Assembly (NCBI GenBank): GCA_022071945.1
Contig: JAJVIN010000013.1
Coordinates: 62,001 to 126,000, forward strand
Reading direction: 5' to 3'
Source of the DNA: Thermoanaerobaculia bacterium
GTDB taxonomy: Bacteria; Acidobacteriota; Thermoanaerobaculia; UBA5066
DNA length: 64,000 nucleotides
Shown one piece after another: positions 46,401 to 58,400 of this stretch. The notes under the pieces are model-generated. The model had not been told where the DNA came from and searched no databases. It saw only the letters and a list, made by a program, of their open reading frames with translations. The number at the start of each line of letters is the position of its first letter. Position 1 is the first letter of the stretch. Both the position numbers and the translations under genes were made by a program.

Positions 46401-49400
46401 TGACGGTGACGGTGAGCAACCAGCCGGCGCAGGTCACGCAAACGAACACCTGGACCGCGACCGCCACGCTCGTGGAAGGTCCGAACTCCCTCACGGCCCT
46501 GGTTCGCGACGCGGCGAACCGAACCGCGACTTCGAACACCGTGAACGTGGAACTCGACACCCAGGCGCCGAGAGTGACGATCGACACGCCGGCCTCGGGA
46601 TGCCGGAGCACGGGAACCGTCACGCTCGGCGGCGTGTATGCGGATACCCATCCGGCAACAACGGCAGCCGTGTCGGTGGAGATCCGTCCGGCCGGCGGAA
46701 CGGTCCTCACTCAGACGGCGGCCATCGACCCGGCGACCCGCCGCTGGACGCTCGCGAACGTCAGCTTGGGGACGACGAACGGAACGGCGACCGTCACGGT
46801 GACGGCAAAGGACGCCCTCGACCAGACGTCGAAGGCGCAGGCCGGGTGGCGAATCGATACGACTCCGCCGGTCATCACCCTGCTCTCCTCGGGAACGCCC
46901 TTCCCGGTGAGCGGGTCCGGGCTGACTCCTCCTCAGGGAACCTCTCCTCGTCTCGTCAACTCCGTCCTCTCCTTCACGGCGCAGATCTCTGACGGAGACG
47001 AAGCGCCACCGAGCCCGGTCCTGACGCTGGACGGACAGCCCTACACGGCGGGAACACCCGTCACGACGGAGGGCCAGCACCTCCTGACGGCACGCGCCAC
47101 GGACTGCGCGCAGAACGAAGGGACGGCCTGGGCCCTCTTCACAATCGACCGGACGGGAGCGAACCTCGTGACGACGAGTCCGGCGGAAGGCGCGGCTCTC
47201 ACCGAGGCGCCGGCGTCCTATTCGGGAACGGCCGACACATCTCTGTCGGCCGTGAAGGTCAACGGAACGGCCGTCACACCCAGCGGGATGTCGTTCACGC
47301 TGAGCCCGTTCTCGAGCAAGGAAGGGGAGAACACGGTCTCGATAGAGCTGACGGACACGGCCGGGAACGAGACGGCGTACGAGCGGCACTTCAGGGTGAA
47401 GACGATCCGGCCGTCCATCGAACTCGTGGAGTCGGGAGTCTCGATCACCCCGGGAGCCGTCTACTACCGGGCGATCACGCCCGAGATCCGGACGAGCGAC
47501 CCGCAGGCGGTGGTGACGGCGACCCTCGACGGACAGCCGTATCAGTCCGGTACTCCGGTCACGACCGCCGGGAGCCACACGATCTCCGCCACGGCGACGG
47601 TGCCGGGGCTCCCGGGCCTGACGGCGACCGCGACGGTCACGTTTGCCATCGACCTCTCCGGCGGACCGTCGATCGCGATCACGTCGCCTCCGGACGGAGC
47701 GGAACTCCCGGGTCCCACGACGGCCGTGAGTGGCACCGCGAGCGGAACGGGAATCACGGTGATGGTGAACGGCACGCTGGCCACCCTCACCGGCACCACC
47801 TGGACCATCACGAACCTGCCTCTTACACCCGACACCATCAACGACATCGTTGCCATTGTCAAGGATTCACGCTCCCGCACGGCCTCGGCGGCCCGGTCGG
47901 TGATGGTGAGGAGCAGCGGACCGAGGATCGTGATCACGGAGCCACTGACGGGCTTCGCGACGAACCGGAAGAAGGTCGACATCGCGGGAGCCGTGGTGGG
48001 AGGCAAGGCCATCATCCCGGGTGAGACCCTGTCCCTGATCCCACAGCAAGGCAACTCCCGGACGGTGACCCTCGACGCCACGGGAGCCTTCCGCGCCCTG
48101 GACGTTCCCCTCGTCTCTGGCACGAACACGGTGACGGTGACGGGCACGGACGCGCACAACCGGACGGGGAGCACAACGGTTCTGATCACGTCGGATCAGA
48201 CGACGCCGGGCATTGCCATCAAGGAATCGGAGCAGCCGGTGCCGGAAGGGAAGGTGTTCGGCAAGGCGGTGACGCTGCGGGTGGAGGTGACGGACGACAG
48301 CCCCTCCATCCCGGCACCGGAGATCCGGCTGAACGGAGCGGTGCGGACCGCGACGGGCGCCAGCACCGATGTTCCGGTCGCCCAGGCGGGCGGATACGTG
48401 CTGTCCATCGCCGCGAAAGACGCGGCGGGGAACGAGACGCGGGTCGAGCGGAGCTTCGTGATCGACCTCTCCACATGCACCCTCTCGGAGATCGAGCCCC
48501 TGGCGGGAATCACGACGACGGAGACGAGCGTGACGCTCCACGGCAAGAGCGGGAGCGCACAGGCCGTGAAGGTGAGGACGGCCTCGGGAGCGACGTACCC
48601 GGCGCAGCTGGCGGACGGGACGTTCGCGATCGCGGGCGTGCCGCTCGAGGCGATCGGGGAGAACACCCTGACGTTGATCTGCGTGGACCGCTCGGGGCAA
48701 GAGCGTCCACAGGCGCACCCGATCACGCGGATCGCGGAGGGGCCGGGACCCGTGATCACCCTGACGAGCCCGCAGAACAACGCGAGGCAGACGGGCGGAA
48801 CTGTGACGGTCTCCGGGGCGGCCTCGGACCCATCGGCGAGCGTGCGGGTGAACGGAACGATTGTGGCCGTCAACCCATCGACGGGCGCCTTCAGCACGAG
48901 CCTCGCGATCGCGGAAGGTCCGAACGTCATCTTCATCGAGGCGGTCGACGCGGCGAAGAGGCGGAGCACGGAGCGCCGCGTCGTGGAACGCGACTCGCAG
49001 GCGCCGGGAGTGCGGATCACGAGCCCCCTGGCGAACCAGCGGATCGGCGCGACGTCGGTGACGGTGACGGGGCAGGTGGAGATCGAGAGCGAGCCGAACC
49101 TCGCGAGCGTGACGGTGGAGACACCTATCGGAACGGTGACGGCGACGGTGAATCCGGATACGGGCGCCTTCACGGCAGAAGCACTTCTCTCGGGTACAGC
49201 CGGAGCGAACACGACGCAACTCGTCAAGGCGCGCGCGGTCGACAGCCTCGGGCAAGCCTCGACGGTCGAGGTGAGCGTCTACGTGGACCCGCAAGGTCCG
49301 GCGCTCGAGGTGACGCAACCTCCGGATCTGACCTGGTACACGGCAACGCAGTCGCAGCCGGTCATGGTCAGCGGCACGGCCACGGGGAAAGAGGGCGCGC

Positions 49401-52400
49401 GGATCACGGTGAACGGGACGCAGATCGACCCCGCGACGCTGATCTGGGGCGCGCCGGACGCGAACGGCCGCAGATCGTCTCCCTTCACGGCTTCGGTCCC
49501 TCTCCCCTCCGCGGTCTCTGCGGTTCTTGTCCCCTCCCCTGCGAGCGCAGCGATGCGGGGGAGGGCTGGGGAGGGGGCACCCGGGTCGCCCTCGCCCTCG
49601 TCGGCGGATTCCACGAGTCCGTCCGTCTTCACGATCGTGGCCCGAGTGGAAGATCTCGACGGCGCCTTCGCGAACCAGCGGCGGCTTCTCTTCCTCGACG
49701 CCTCCGGACCCACAGTTCTGGAGATGGTCCCGGCCGATGGGACGACTCAGGCGGACGCGAACACGATCCCGCTGGTTCTCTTCAGCGAGCCGGTGAAGAA
49801 GTGGACTCTCACGGCAGGACTCACACTGACGCGCACGGGGACCTCGGACCCGATCGCCGGGACGTACGTGATGGCGGGGAACGCGGTGGCGTTCGTTCCG
49901 GCGGTGGCGCTGACGCCGGGGCAGCAGTACCGGTTCTCCGCAAAGAACACGCTCCAGGACTTCGCGGGCAACACCCTGACGCAACCGAAGGAAGTGACGT
50001 TCACGGTGGCGAGTGACGTGCTCGCTACGGCACCGCAACTGGACGCGATACCGGCCGTGATCTGCGCACAGACGCTTCAGATCAAGGGAGCCACGGCACC
50101 CGGCGCGCGGATCCGGGTCGTGGACGGGAACCTCTCGTCGACGGGGAACGCGGGAGCAGACGGACGGTTCGCGATCGAGATTCCAGTCTCGGGGAACGGG
50201 TTCCACGAGATCCGCGTGCACACCTTGACGGCGCAGGGAGACGCGGGACCCGAGGCGCGGGCGCTGGTCCGGATCGACTGCGGCGCGCCGTCCGTGACGT
50301 CGGCCTCGTTCGACAGGGTGACGGGGACAATCACGGTGACATTCAGCGAGCCGATGAACGCGGCGACGCTGACGGTTGGGGGCCCAACCGACGCACTCAG
50401 GCTGAGCGACGCGGAAGACGGCACGCGGACGGCGCAGACGGCGACGGTGATGCTCGACTCCCAACGAACGACGGCGTCTCTTCAGCTCTCCACGGCCCAG
50501 AACGCCTGGTGGCGGACGAAGCCGGTGAGGCTGGAGGTGCGTCCTCCGGCGTCGGACTCGCTCGGCAACGCGATCGCGGCGGCCTACGAGACGGTGTTCT
50601 ACATCGGGGGCGGACCGGGCGACCTGACGGGGAGCTTCCTCGCGGGAGAGGTGTACGACGAGGCGAGCGGGCGTCCGCTGGAAGGAGCCTCGGCCCGTCT
50701 CTTCGCCTCGGGGGCGAACCTTCCGGGAAGCGTTGCGGCAAGCAATCAGACATCTCCTGTCTCCACGCAGACGACGGACGGGCGGGGCCGCTACGCGATG
50801 GCGGGAGACGTCACGGCGGGACGGTACGCGGTGGTGCTGGAGAAGAGCGGCTACACGCGGGCGATCCGGAGGATGGCGCTGGAGCCGTCGACGGGGTTCG
50901 TGCCGTTCGACGCGCGACTGACGCCGCTTTCGGCCTCCAGCACGTTGACGATCGCATCGGGCGAGACGGTGAGCGGGCCTTCCGGCAGTCTCATCACGCT
51001 CGAAGTGTCTCCGAACGGGATCCCAGCGCCGGCTCAGACCGTTGGGGCTCGAATCACCCCGCTCTCGGGGCAGGGGCTTCCGGAACTGCTGCCGCTCGGC
51101 TGGAGCCCTCTCGTGGCGACCCACGTCGGGATCGAGGCGAATGGCGAGGCGCTGGCGGAAGGCCTGGCCACGCCTTTCGCTCAGGGCAGCGTGCAGTTGA
51201 CGTTGCCTCTCCCGGCTGGCACTCCAGCCGGGGGAACCCTCTTCGCGGTGCGGCACGACATCGCGTCGGGAACGTGGATCACGCTCGGAACGCTCACGCG
51301 CACGACGGGAGCGGACGGTATCGAGCGGGCGCGGTTCGACATCGTCGGGCCTGGAAGCGTCGCCGTCGTGATTCCGGATGAAGACCTGCTGATTCGTCCC
51401 CCGATTCCTTCGCAGCCGGCCTCGGTCCTGCAAGGCTCAACGCTTCCAAACCCGCTCCCGACGCTCACCGGCACGCTGACTCTGGATCCGCCGCAGGTGG
51501 CTCCCACGGGCAAGTCGCGGGCGCGGGTGGAAGCCCATTCAACGGACCACTCGTCCTGGCCGTCGGGCCTCGCGGTGCAGGCCTACCTGGACGAGAAGCT
51601 GATCCTCTCGGACGGGTCGGAGCTTTACGAATCGCCCTTCAGCACGGACCTGGTGCTCTACCGCTCGGCTTCTTCCTTCCCCTCGCCCCGCGTGAGCGGG
51701 GAGAGGGTCCCCGAAGGGGGGGTGAGGGGCCTCCTCCCGGGTTCTGGAAGCAGTGGAGATCCCCTGTCGAATCGGACTGGCCCGGGGGGCCCCTCACCTG
51801 GCCTGCCGGCCACCCTCTCCCCGTCGCCACGGGGCGAGGGAGGGACCCTCACCCGGCGCTCCGCGCCACCCTCTCCCGCAAGTGCGGGCGAGGGTTTGAA
51901 TGCCCCTCTCCCGATCACAGTGGGCACCGGCGCCGCCACATTCGCATCCCCTCTCCCGCGTGGAGCGGGAGAGGGTGGCCGAAGGCCGGGTGAGGGCCTT
52001 CTCGGCCCCGGAATCGAAACTCCCAGTCTGCGGCAAGCTCTAACTCCCCCCAGCCCCTTCTTTGCAAAAGAGGGGGAGAAGACACTCCTCTCCTCGTCCT
52101 CCTCCGGCGTTCTCGAGTTCATCGTCTCTCCGAGCCCGAAGGCCGCCGAAGTCATCCTGCAAACGGGGTACGACAACATCCGGCTCTATCCGTACACGGC
52201 GCCTCTCGAGCGCGGGAGCGTCCTCGGACCCTCGGGCGGGACGGTGACGAACACGGACGGGATCGAGCTGACGCTTCCGGAGGGAACGCTTGCGGGTCAA
52301 ACGGTCCTGACGGCGCGGTACCTGACAGCGGCGGAGCTGCAGGGGCTGACGCCTCCTCTGGGATTCCAGCTCCTGAGCGGCGTCCGAATCGAATCGGCCG

Positions 52401-55400
52401 GGCAGTCATTCGCGCGGGCGGCGACGCTGGTGATGAAGACGCCGTCCGGCACGCCTGCCGATCCGCAAGGCGAGCCGAGGATCGTCCTGGCGAAGTGGGA
52501 AGGCCAACCCGCGGACGGACGTGGAGCGTTTGCCAACATCATCAATCGTGGCGAGCGGATCGCGGCCTCGGGCAGCAATCCGGAGAGGCTGCGCTTCGCA
52601 CCGGAGCCGAGCACCTCGACGCTCCCTCTCACGGGCATCACGAGTGAAGGCGTCTACCTGATCCTGAGGGCGGAATCCGCGATTGGGTGGGCGACGGGGT
52701 TCGTGAAGGCGGAGAGCGGGATCGGCTACGCGGATGCTCGAGCCACGGCGGCCGGCCTCGGGACCGCGGACCTCTCGCGTCCCGGCGGGCGATACGCGAT
52801 ACCGGTTCCCGCTGGAACGAACAAGGTGGTGAGTGCCAAGCATCCGGTGCTGGACGAGACGGGAACGGTGACGATCCTGTCGCTGGCTCCGAACGCGGTG
52901 ATCCAGCAAGACATCACGATCCGCCCGCAGGGACCGACGATTCTCTCGGTGCAGCCCCTTCCTGATACGCAGAACCAGCCGATCGGGACTCCGATCACGA
53001 TGCAGTTCAGCGAGGCGCTCGACCCGGTGAGCATCCATTCGAGCCAGTTCCGGGCCGAGATCGCGAACGCGGACGGGACATCGACAGGAGTCCAGGTCCT
53101 CGGAACCCTGGCGTCCGGATCAGGCAACACGCAGCTCGTCTTCACGCCATCGCGGCCTCTCCCCACGGGAGTCCGGATCCTCTGTACGTTCCTGGGCGGA
53201 GTCCGGGACGCAGGCGGCACGCTCTACGCGGGAGCCGTTCCCTACACGTGGAGCTTCACGACATCGACGGTGTACCCGTGGGGCGGACAGATCAATCCGG
53301 CGAAGATCCGGATTCTGGTTCCGGTGAACGGGACGTCCCAGATCGTCGGCGATGCCGGTGCGCTGCCCACGACTCAGGGCACTCCGTGGTCGGTATCCCC
53401 TGACCTCGACGGTGTGGTCTGCTCCAGCGGCCAAACGGTTCCGGCCAATTCCCAGGGCGGCTTCGGACCGGTCGTGGCCGGCTGTCCGGCCAATCCATTG
53501 ACATTATCAAGTATCGTCTGGCTGAAGGTCTTCGACCCCACGGGCACTCTCGCGGCGACGATCAAGCTCGGCCCCTTCACGACGCCCGACGGGAAGGGCT
53601 TCGTGGCCCGCGCGGGAGAGGAGACCACCTACACGACGACGGAAGGCATAGAGGTCACGGTCCCGGCGGAGGCCTTTGGTGAGGCGAAGCTGGTGACGGT
53701 GAAGACGCTGGATCCCTCGGGGCTCAACCTCACTCCACCGGCCGGGATGGAGGTGACGAGCTACGTTGATGTCGACTTCGAGGGGCGAGCGGGCAAGACG
53801 CTGCTTCTGAAGATCCCGGCTCAAACGACGGCGCCTGCCGGACGGCTCTGGTTCGCGGGTGAGCTGGTCGGAACGCCGTGGGGAGAGAGGCTGAATCTCA
53901 TCGATGTCGGCACGGTGGTCGAGACTGCAGGACAGAAGTACCTCTCGAATCACGATTCGGACCTGCCAACGGTTCAGCAGACCCGGCAAAGACCCGCTCC
54001 ACTGGCGAACGAGAATCCGATCAGGAGGACGCTGGACGAGATCAAGCTTGCGAGAAAGGCCGTAATACTCGCTTCGAAGGGTCTAGACTACGCGGTCGCC
54101 ACGGGCGGGATCTCCCTGGATCTCGTCAAGCCGCAGGAGCTTCTCTACAACGCGGTGGCGGATCTCTTCGTCTATCTCGATCCGGGATTCGATTGGGACG
54201 GGGAATGGGTGTTGCCGGTCGCTCCTGGCACGGTCTTCACGATCGTCCGGAGGAGTCTCGCCACGGGGTGGATCGTTGCTCAGCGCGACTTCAGCGCGCT
54301 TTCCGCGGGCGGACGGATCGTGCGGATCGAAGGACAGAGCGACTTCCCTGGTCAACTTCACGGGCCGCGCGCCTACGTCGATCTTTCGCCGTTCTCCTTC
54401 TCCCGCTACACGGTGGAGAACGTTCTCGGGACTTCTCCCTCGTGTGCCGGCCTGAGGCCGGAGCTGAATGTCTGCAGCTCACCCGGGAAGGTCGCCGCGG
54501 AGGCGGCGGGAACTCCGCTGGCGGCGGAAAGCCGGGTCCTTCTGTTCAACCCGAAGACGAAGGCGAGCCTGGAGAGGACGGCGAACGCGGGCGGCGGCTT
54601 CGAGCGGCTCGAGCTTCCCGCAGACCCGGGACAAGAGGTCTGGGTCGTTGTCACTCCGGGAGATCTGGATCCGGACCGGTTCGAGGAGTTCCGCGTGGAC
54701 TTCGACCGGCCGCTTCCGAAGCTCTCTCCGTCCGGAGTTCCCTTCTCAGCCCCCGAGGTCGCCCGCCTGAGCGATTGCGGGCCGATCGGCCAGTCCGGCT
54801 GCGCGAACACGGCGATCCCCGCGGAATTCGTCCTGACCGAGAACCTCGCCGGGTTGCGCATCCGCCCCTTGCAGTCTCTCCCGCGCGGACATCAGTTCAA
54901 GTTGAAACTGGAGACGAGCACGTTCGGAGACGCCGAGGATCTTCCGGCTGTCTTCAGCTTCGCGACGCGCAAGGCCCAGGGGCAGGCCGCCGTAGGAGTG
55001 ACGCCAGGGCTGGGGGACACGACGACGGCCCGCGACATCATGAAGTTCGGAAACCTCCTTCTCGCCGGATCGGCCACCGGGAACATCGTGGCGATGGACA
55101 TCTCGAATCCCGAGGCGCCCAGAGAAGCAGGACGTCTGTCCACGCCTGCTAATGATGTTCGTGCCTTCGCCACGGATGGGCACGGCCGGCTCTTCTACAG
55201 CGCGGAATACGGCGGGACCTGGGGCGTCAAGACGATCGACGTTGCCGAAGTGCGACGGAGCTTGAAGTGTGTGTCCGAGCCCTGCGCATCCCGTCCCTTC
55301 CCGGCCACATTGGGATCGGTTCGGATCGCACACTCTCTCTCGGGCATCGTCACCGCGCCGGAGTACCTGCTCCTGCAGGGGAGTCTCCCCTCGGGTTCGC

Positions 55401-58400
55401 CCGTTGTCATGGATGTGATCGTCGACGACGACATCACGGAGGAGCTGGAGCTCGCCGAGTTCTACCTGGCGAATGCGTCGACGGACGCCGGATCCCTCGA
55501 GAGTCGTCTGACGGAGGAGGGCCGGTACGTGTTCCCTGTGAAGCTCGACTTCACGGTGAACGGTCGTCGTGTCGCGTCCTCGCGAGCGTTCGACGAGCAG
55601 GGCAAGCCGCTGGATGACCTCTGTCCGGCCGAGGGCCCGTACTACCGGTATCTGAGAGCGACCGTGGACAACCTGGCAACAGGGGAGAGCTGGTCGTTCG
55701 ATGTCGACAATCCGTGGCCGCTGACACAGCAGTCAGGGATTCTGGCGAAGGCGGAAGGGATCACGGCGAGGCGGGGAGACAAGCTCCGGATTCGTTACAA
55801 CCGCAGGACGTTCGGGTACGTCGGGATCACGGGAAGCGGGATCACGGTGGTGGATCTCAACCGGTCCTATCGCACCCCGTACGCGCCGCAGCCGGATCAA
55901 GCGGCGGGCCCGTGGCAGCTGCGTGCGCAATGCGGCAGACGGCTTGGGTCTTACGAGGGGCAAGACCGTATCCCCACGATGTTCGCGACGGCGGGCGTTG
56001 CCGCGCAGCCCCCCGTGGGACACAAGGGGGCGAATCAGATTCACGTCTACAGCGTCCTGAAGGGTCACGGGCTCATCCATACGACGTCGAGTTGGAGCGA
56101 ACCTGGCAATCTCACGTTCGCCGGACAGCAGACCCTCAACTCCCCGGGGACGTTCCTCAGGGACGTCGTGCTGGCGCCAGGAGTTCCCGTCCTGGTGGGA
56201 AGCCGGACCGAGGAACTGGACCTCCTCTTCACATCGCTCGGGGCAGGTGGAATCGAGGTCCACGACGTCACGAACCGTGCGTTCCTGAAGATCGGACGGT
56301 TCTTCCGGGCGAAGCACCACGTCTACCGGCTTCAGGTGGACGTGGCTCGAGGGCGGCTCTACGCGGGAGGCTGCGAGGATGGAGATTGCGGCAAGCCCTT
56401 CATCGATGTCTGGAGCATCGGGAAGCCTCACGGAGAGTCCGGGGAGTCCGATCCGCGCCTTCTCTACTCGGTTCCGATGGGCTGGGAGACCAATCACCTG
56501 GGGCTCGATCCGAGCGGAATGGGGCTGATTTTCACCTGGAGCAACAATCTGACGGCCGTGCCGGGTCCTTCGGGCGTCGTCGTCCCCGTGGAAGATCCGC
56601 GCTTTGCGTTCTTCGGGACGTACCGTGCTGATGCTGGCGTGAAGGTCGAGCCAACCCTCCGGTTCCTCCCCCTTGGGGCGGCCGCGCACATCTACGCGCC
56701 CGACGATCAGGATCCAGCGAAGAAGGCAGCCGCGGAGAAGCTGTACACGCCGGCCGTCAGGCTGCGGATAGCCCTCCCGGGATCGCTGGGAGAGCGGCTT
56801 GGCGTGAGGCTTCAGAGCCTTCGGAGCGCGCCCGAGCCGAGGCTCTGGAACCGGCCGGACTCGGAGCTGAAGAAGCACATCGCCCTGCCAGGGGGACCCG
56901 GATGGCCGGAGACGTCGACGTTCGTCACGTTGAAGCGGCTGTCATCGGACAAATTCGTTGAGGGCTACAACCTTTATGAATCGGAGGAGCACGTCCTGCT
57001 GCTCGCCGATCCGCGCGCGAAGGCGGGGTACGTCAGGCGTGACCTCCCCAACGAGCTTGCGGACGAAGCCGGACAGTGCCGGAGATGTGACAAGCCCGCC
57101 TATCTTGGGAGCGCCCCGGTCAAGGAGATGCTGGTTTCGGGTCCGTACCTCCGGGCCCACCTGGCGGTCCACCCGTCCCAGACTCCGGCAGTCCAGCAGG
57201 CGACCCAGGCTGCGCTCGATCTCTTCAACCGGATGGGAGAGAACTACCGGGCGCCTTCGGGGATGGCGGAAGCGGCGATGTGGGCCGATTCGGTTGGGAG
57301 TCCTGTCCAGACCGCCCTGGCGGAGCCTGTTCTCGGGAGGGCGGTGGCGGGATTCGAGGCGGGGGCTTCGGTCTCGCTCCTGGATGGAGAGTCGCTTCTG
57401 GAGCAGACCGACCATTCGGTGAAGGCCCGCGCGGTGGGCTTTTCGTTCTCGCGGGGCTACAGGTCGGGCGTGCTGGGGTTCGGGCCGCTGGGAAGTCTGG
57501 GCTGGAGCGGGAGTCTCTTTGCCCACTTGAGGCCGAATCCGGTGACCGGCGCGGTGGAGTACATCACCGGGACCGGAGACGTGCTGACGTTCCTCCCGAT
57601 GAAGGGATATCCGTACTCGTGCCCGGCTCAAACGGTTGCGGATGCTCGAACGGAACCGGAAGTGGATCAGAACGGCTCGTACTGCGTCCCGAAGGGTTTC
57701 TACGGCCGGCTTCTGAAGATGAGCGGAGACGCCGGGTGGCAGCTCATCACGAGGCAGCACGACATTCTCTACTTCGATGCGAGCGGGCGATTGAAGGCGA
57801 TCGCGGACCGGCATCGTCAAGACAAGCCCATTGGAGAGCAGGGGAGCACGCTGCAACTCGCGCACGACGTTCACGGGGACCTCATCCAGGCACGGGACGA
57901 CATGGGACGGACGTACCGCTTCCGGTACGAGGAGGATCCAGCGAGCCCGCGATACGGCCTCTTGAAGGAGATCGAGGACCACTGGGGCCGGACGGTGCGC
58001 TACGCCTTCGACGAGTCCCGGCGCCTTCTCTCCGTGACCCTGCCGAAGGTCACTAAGACGACTCTCACGGGGAGCTATCCGAGCCCGGCGATCAGCTATC
58101 GGAACGTGGCCGGGCCAAACGGCCGGAGCCTCCTGGCGGGCTACACACTTCCGGGGAGCAGCGCCGAGCGTGTCACGTTCCAGTACGCCACGGACGGACG
58201 CGTGACCTCGGTGAGCGTGCCGGCGAGCACGGGGACGGGTCCGGGCCCGAGCTGGACGCTCCAGTACGATGGAGCTGCACTCACGACGAAGGCCACGGTG
58301 ACCCAGCCGTGGGGGCACAGGGTCGAGTCCGTTCTGGACGTGAACGGCCGGACGATGGAGCGGCGCGAGCTTGGGGTCCCGACGCTGGACGTCTTCGGAG

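Noticed and set aside
47290-47350. LSPFSSKEGENTV, similar to the SPFFAKEGEKT text of the palindrome at 52041-52080
   Set aside because: The DNA has no matching palindrome, and GENTV is a normal Ig-domain strand, so the likeness is chance.
43826-47578. 1250-codon minus-strand open frame
   Set aside because: Complement of the Ig-like array of the RHS gene. Repeated arginine-rich text mirrors the GTG/ACG codons of the sense strand, and no domain is visible.
47867-51433. 1188-codon minus-strand open frame
   Set aside because: Same reason: a shadow of the RHS gene with no recognisable motif.
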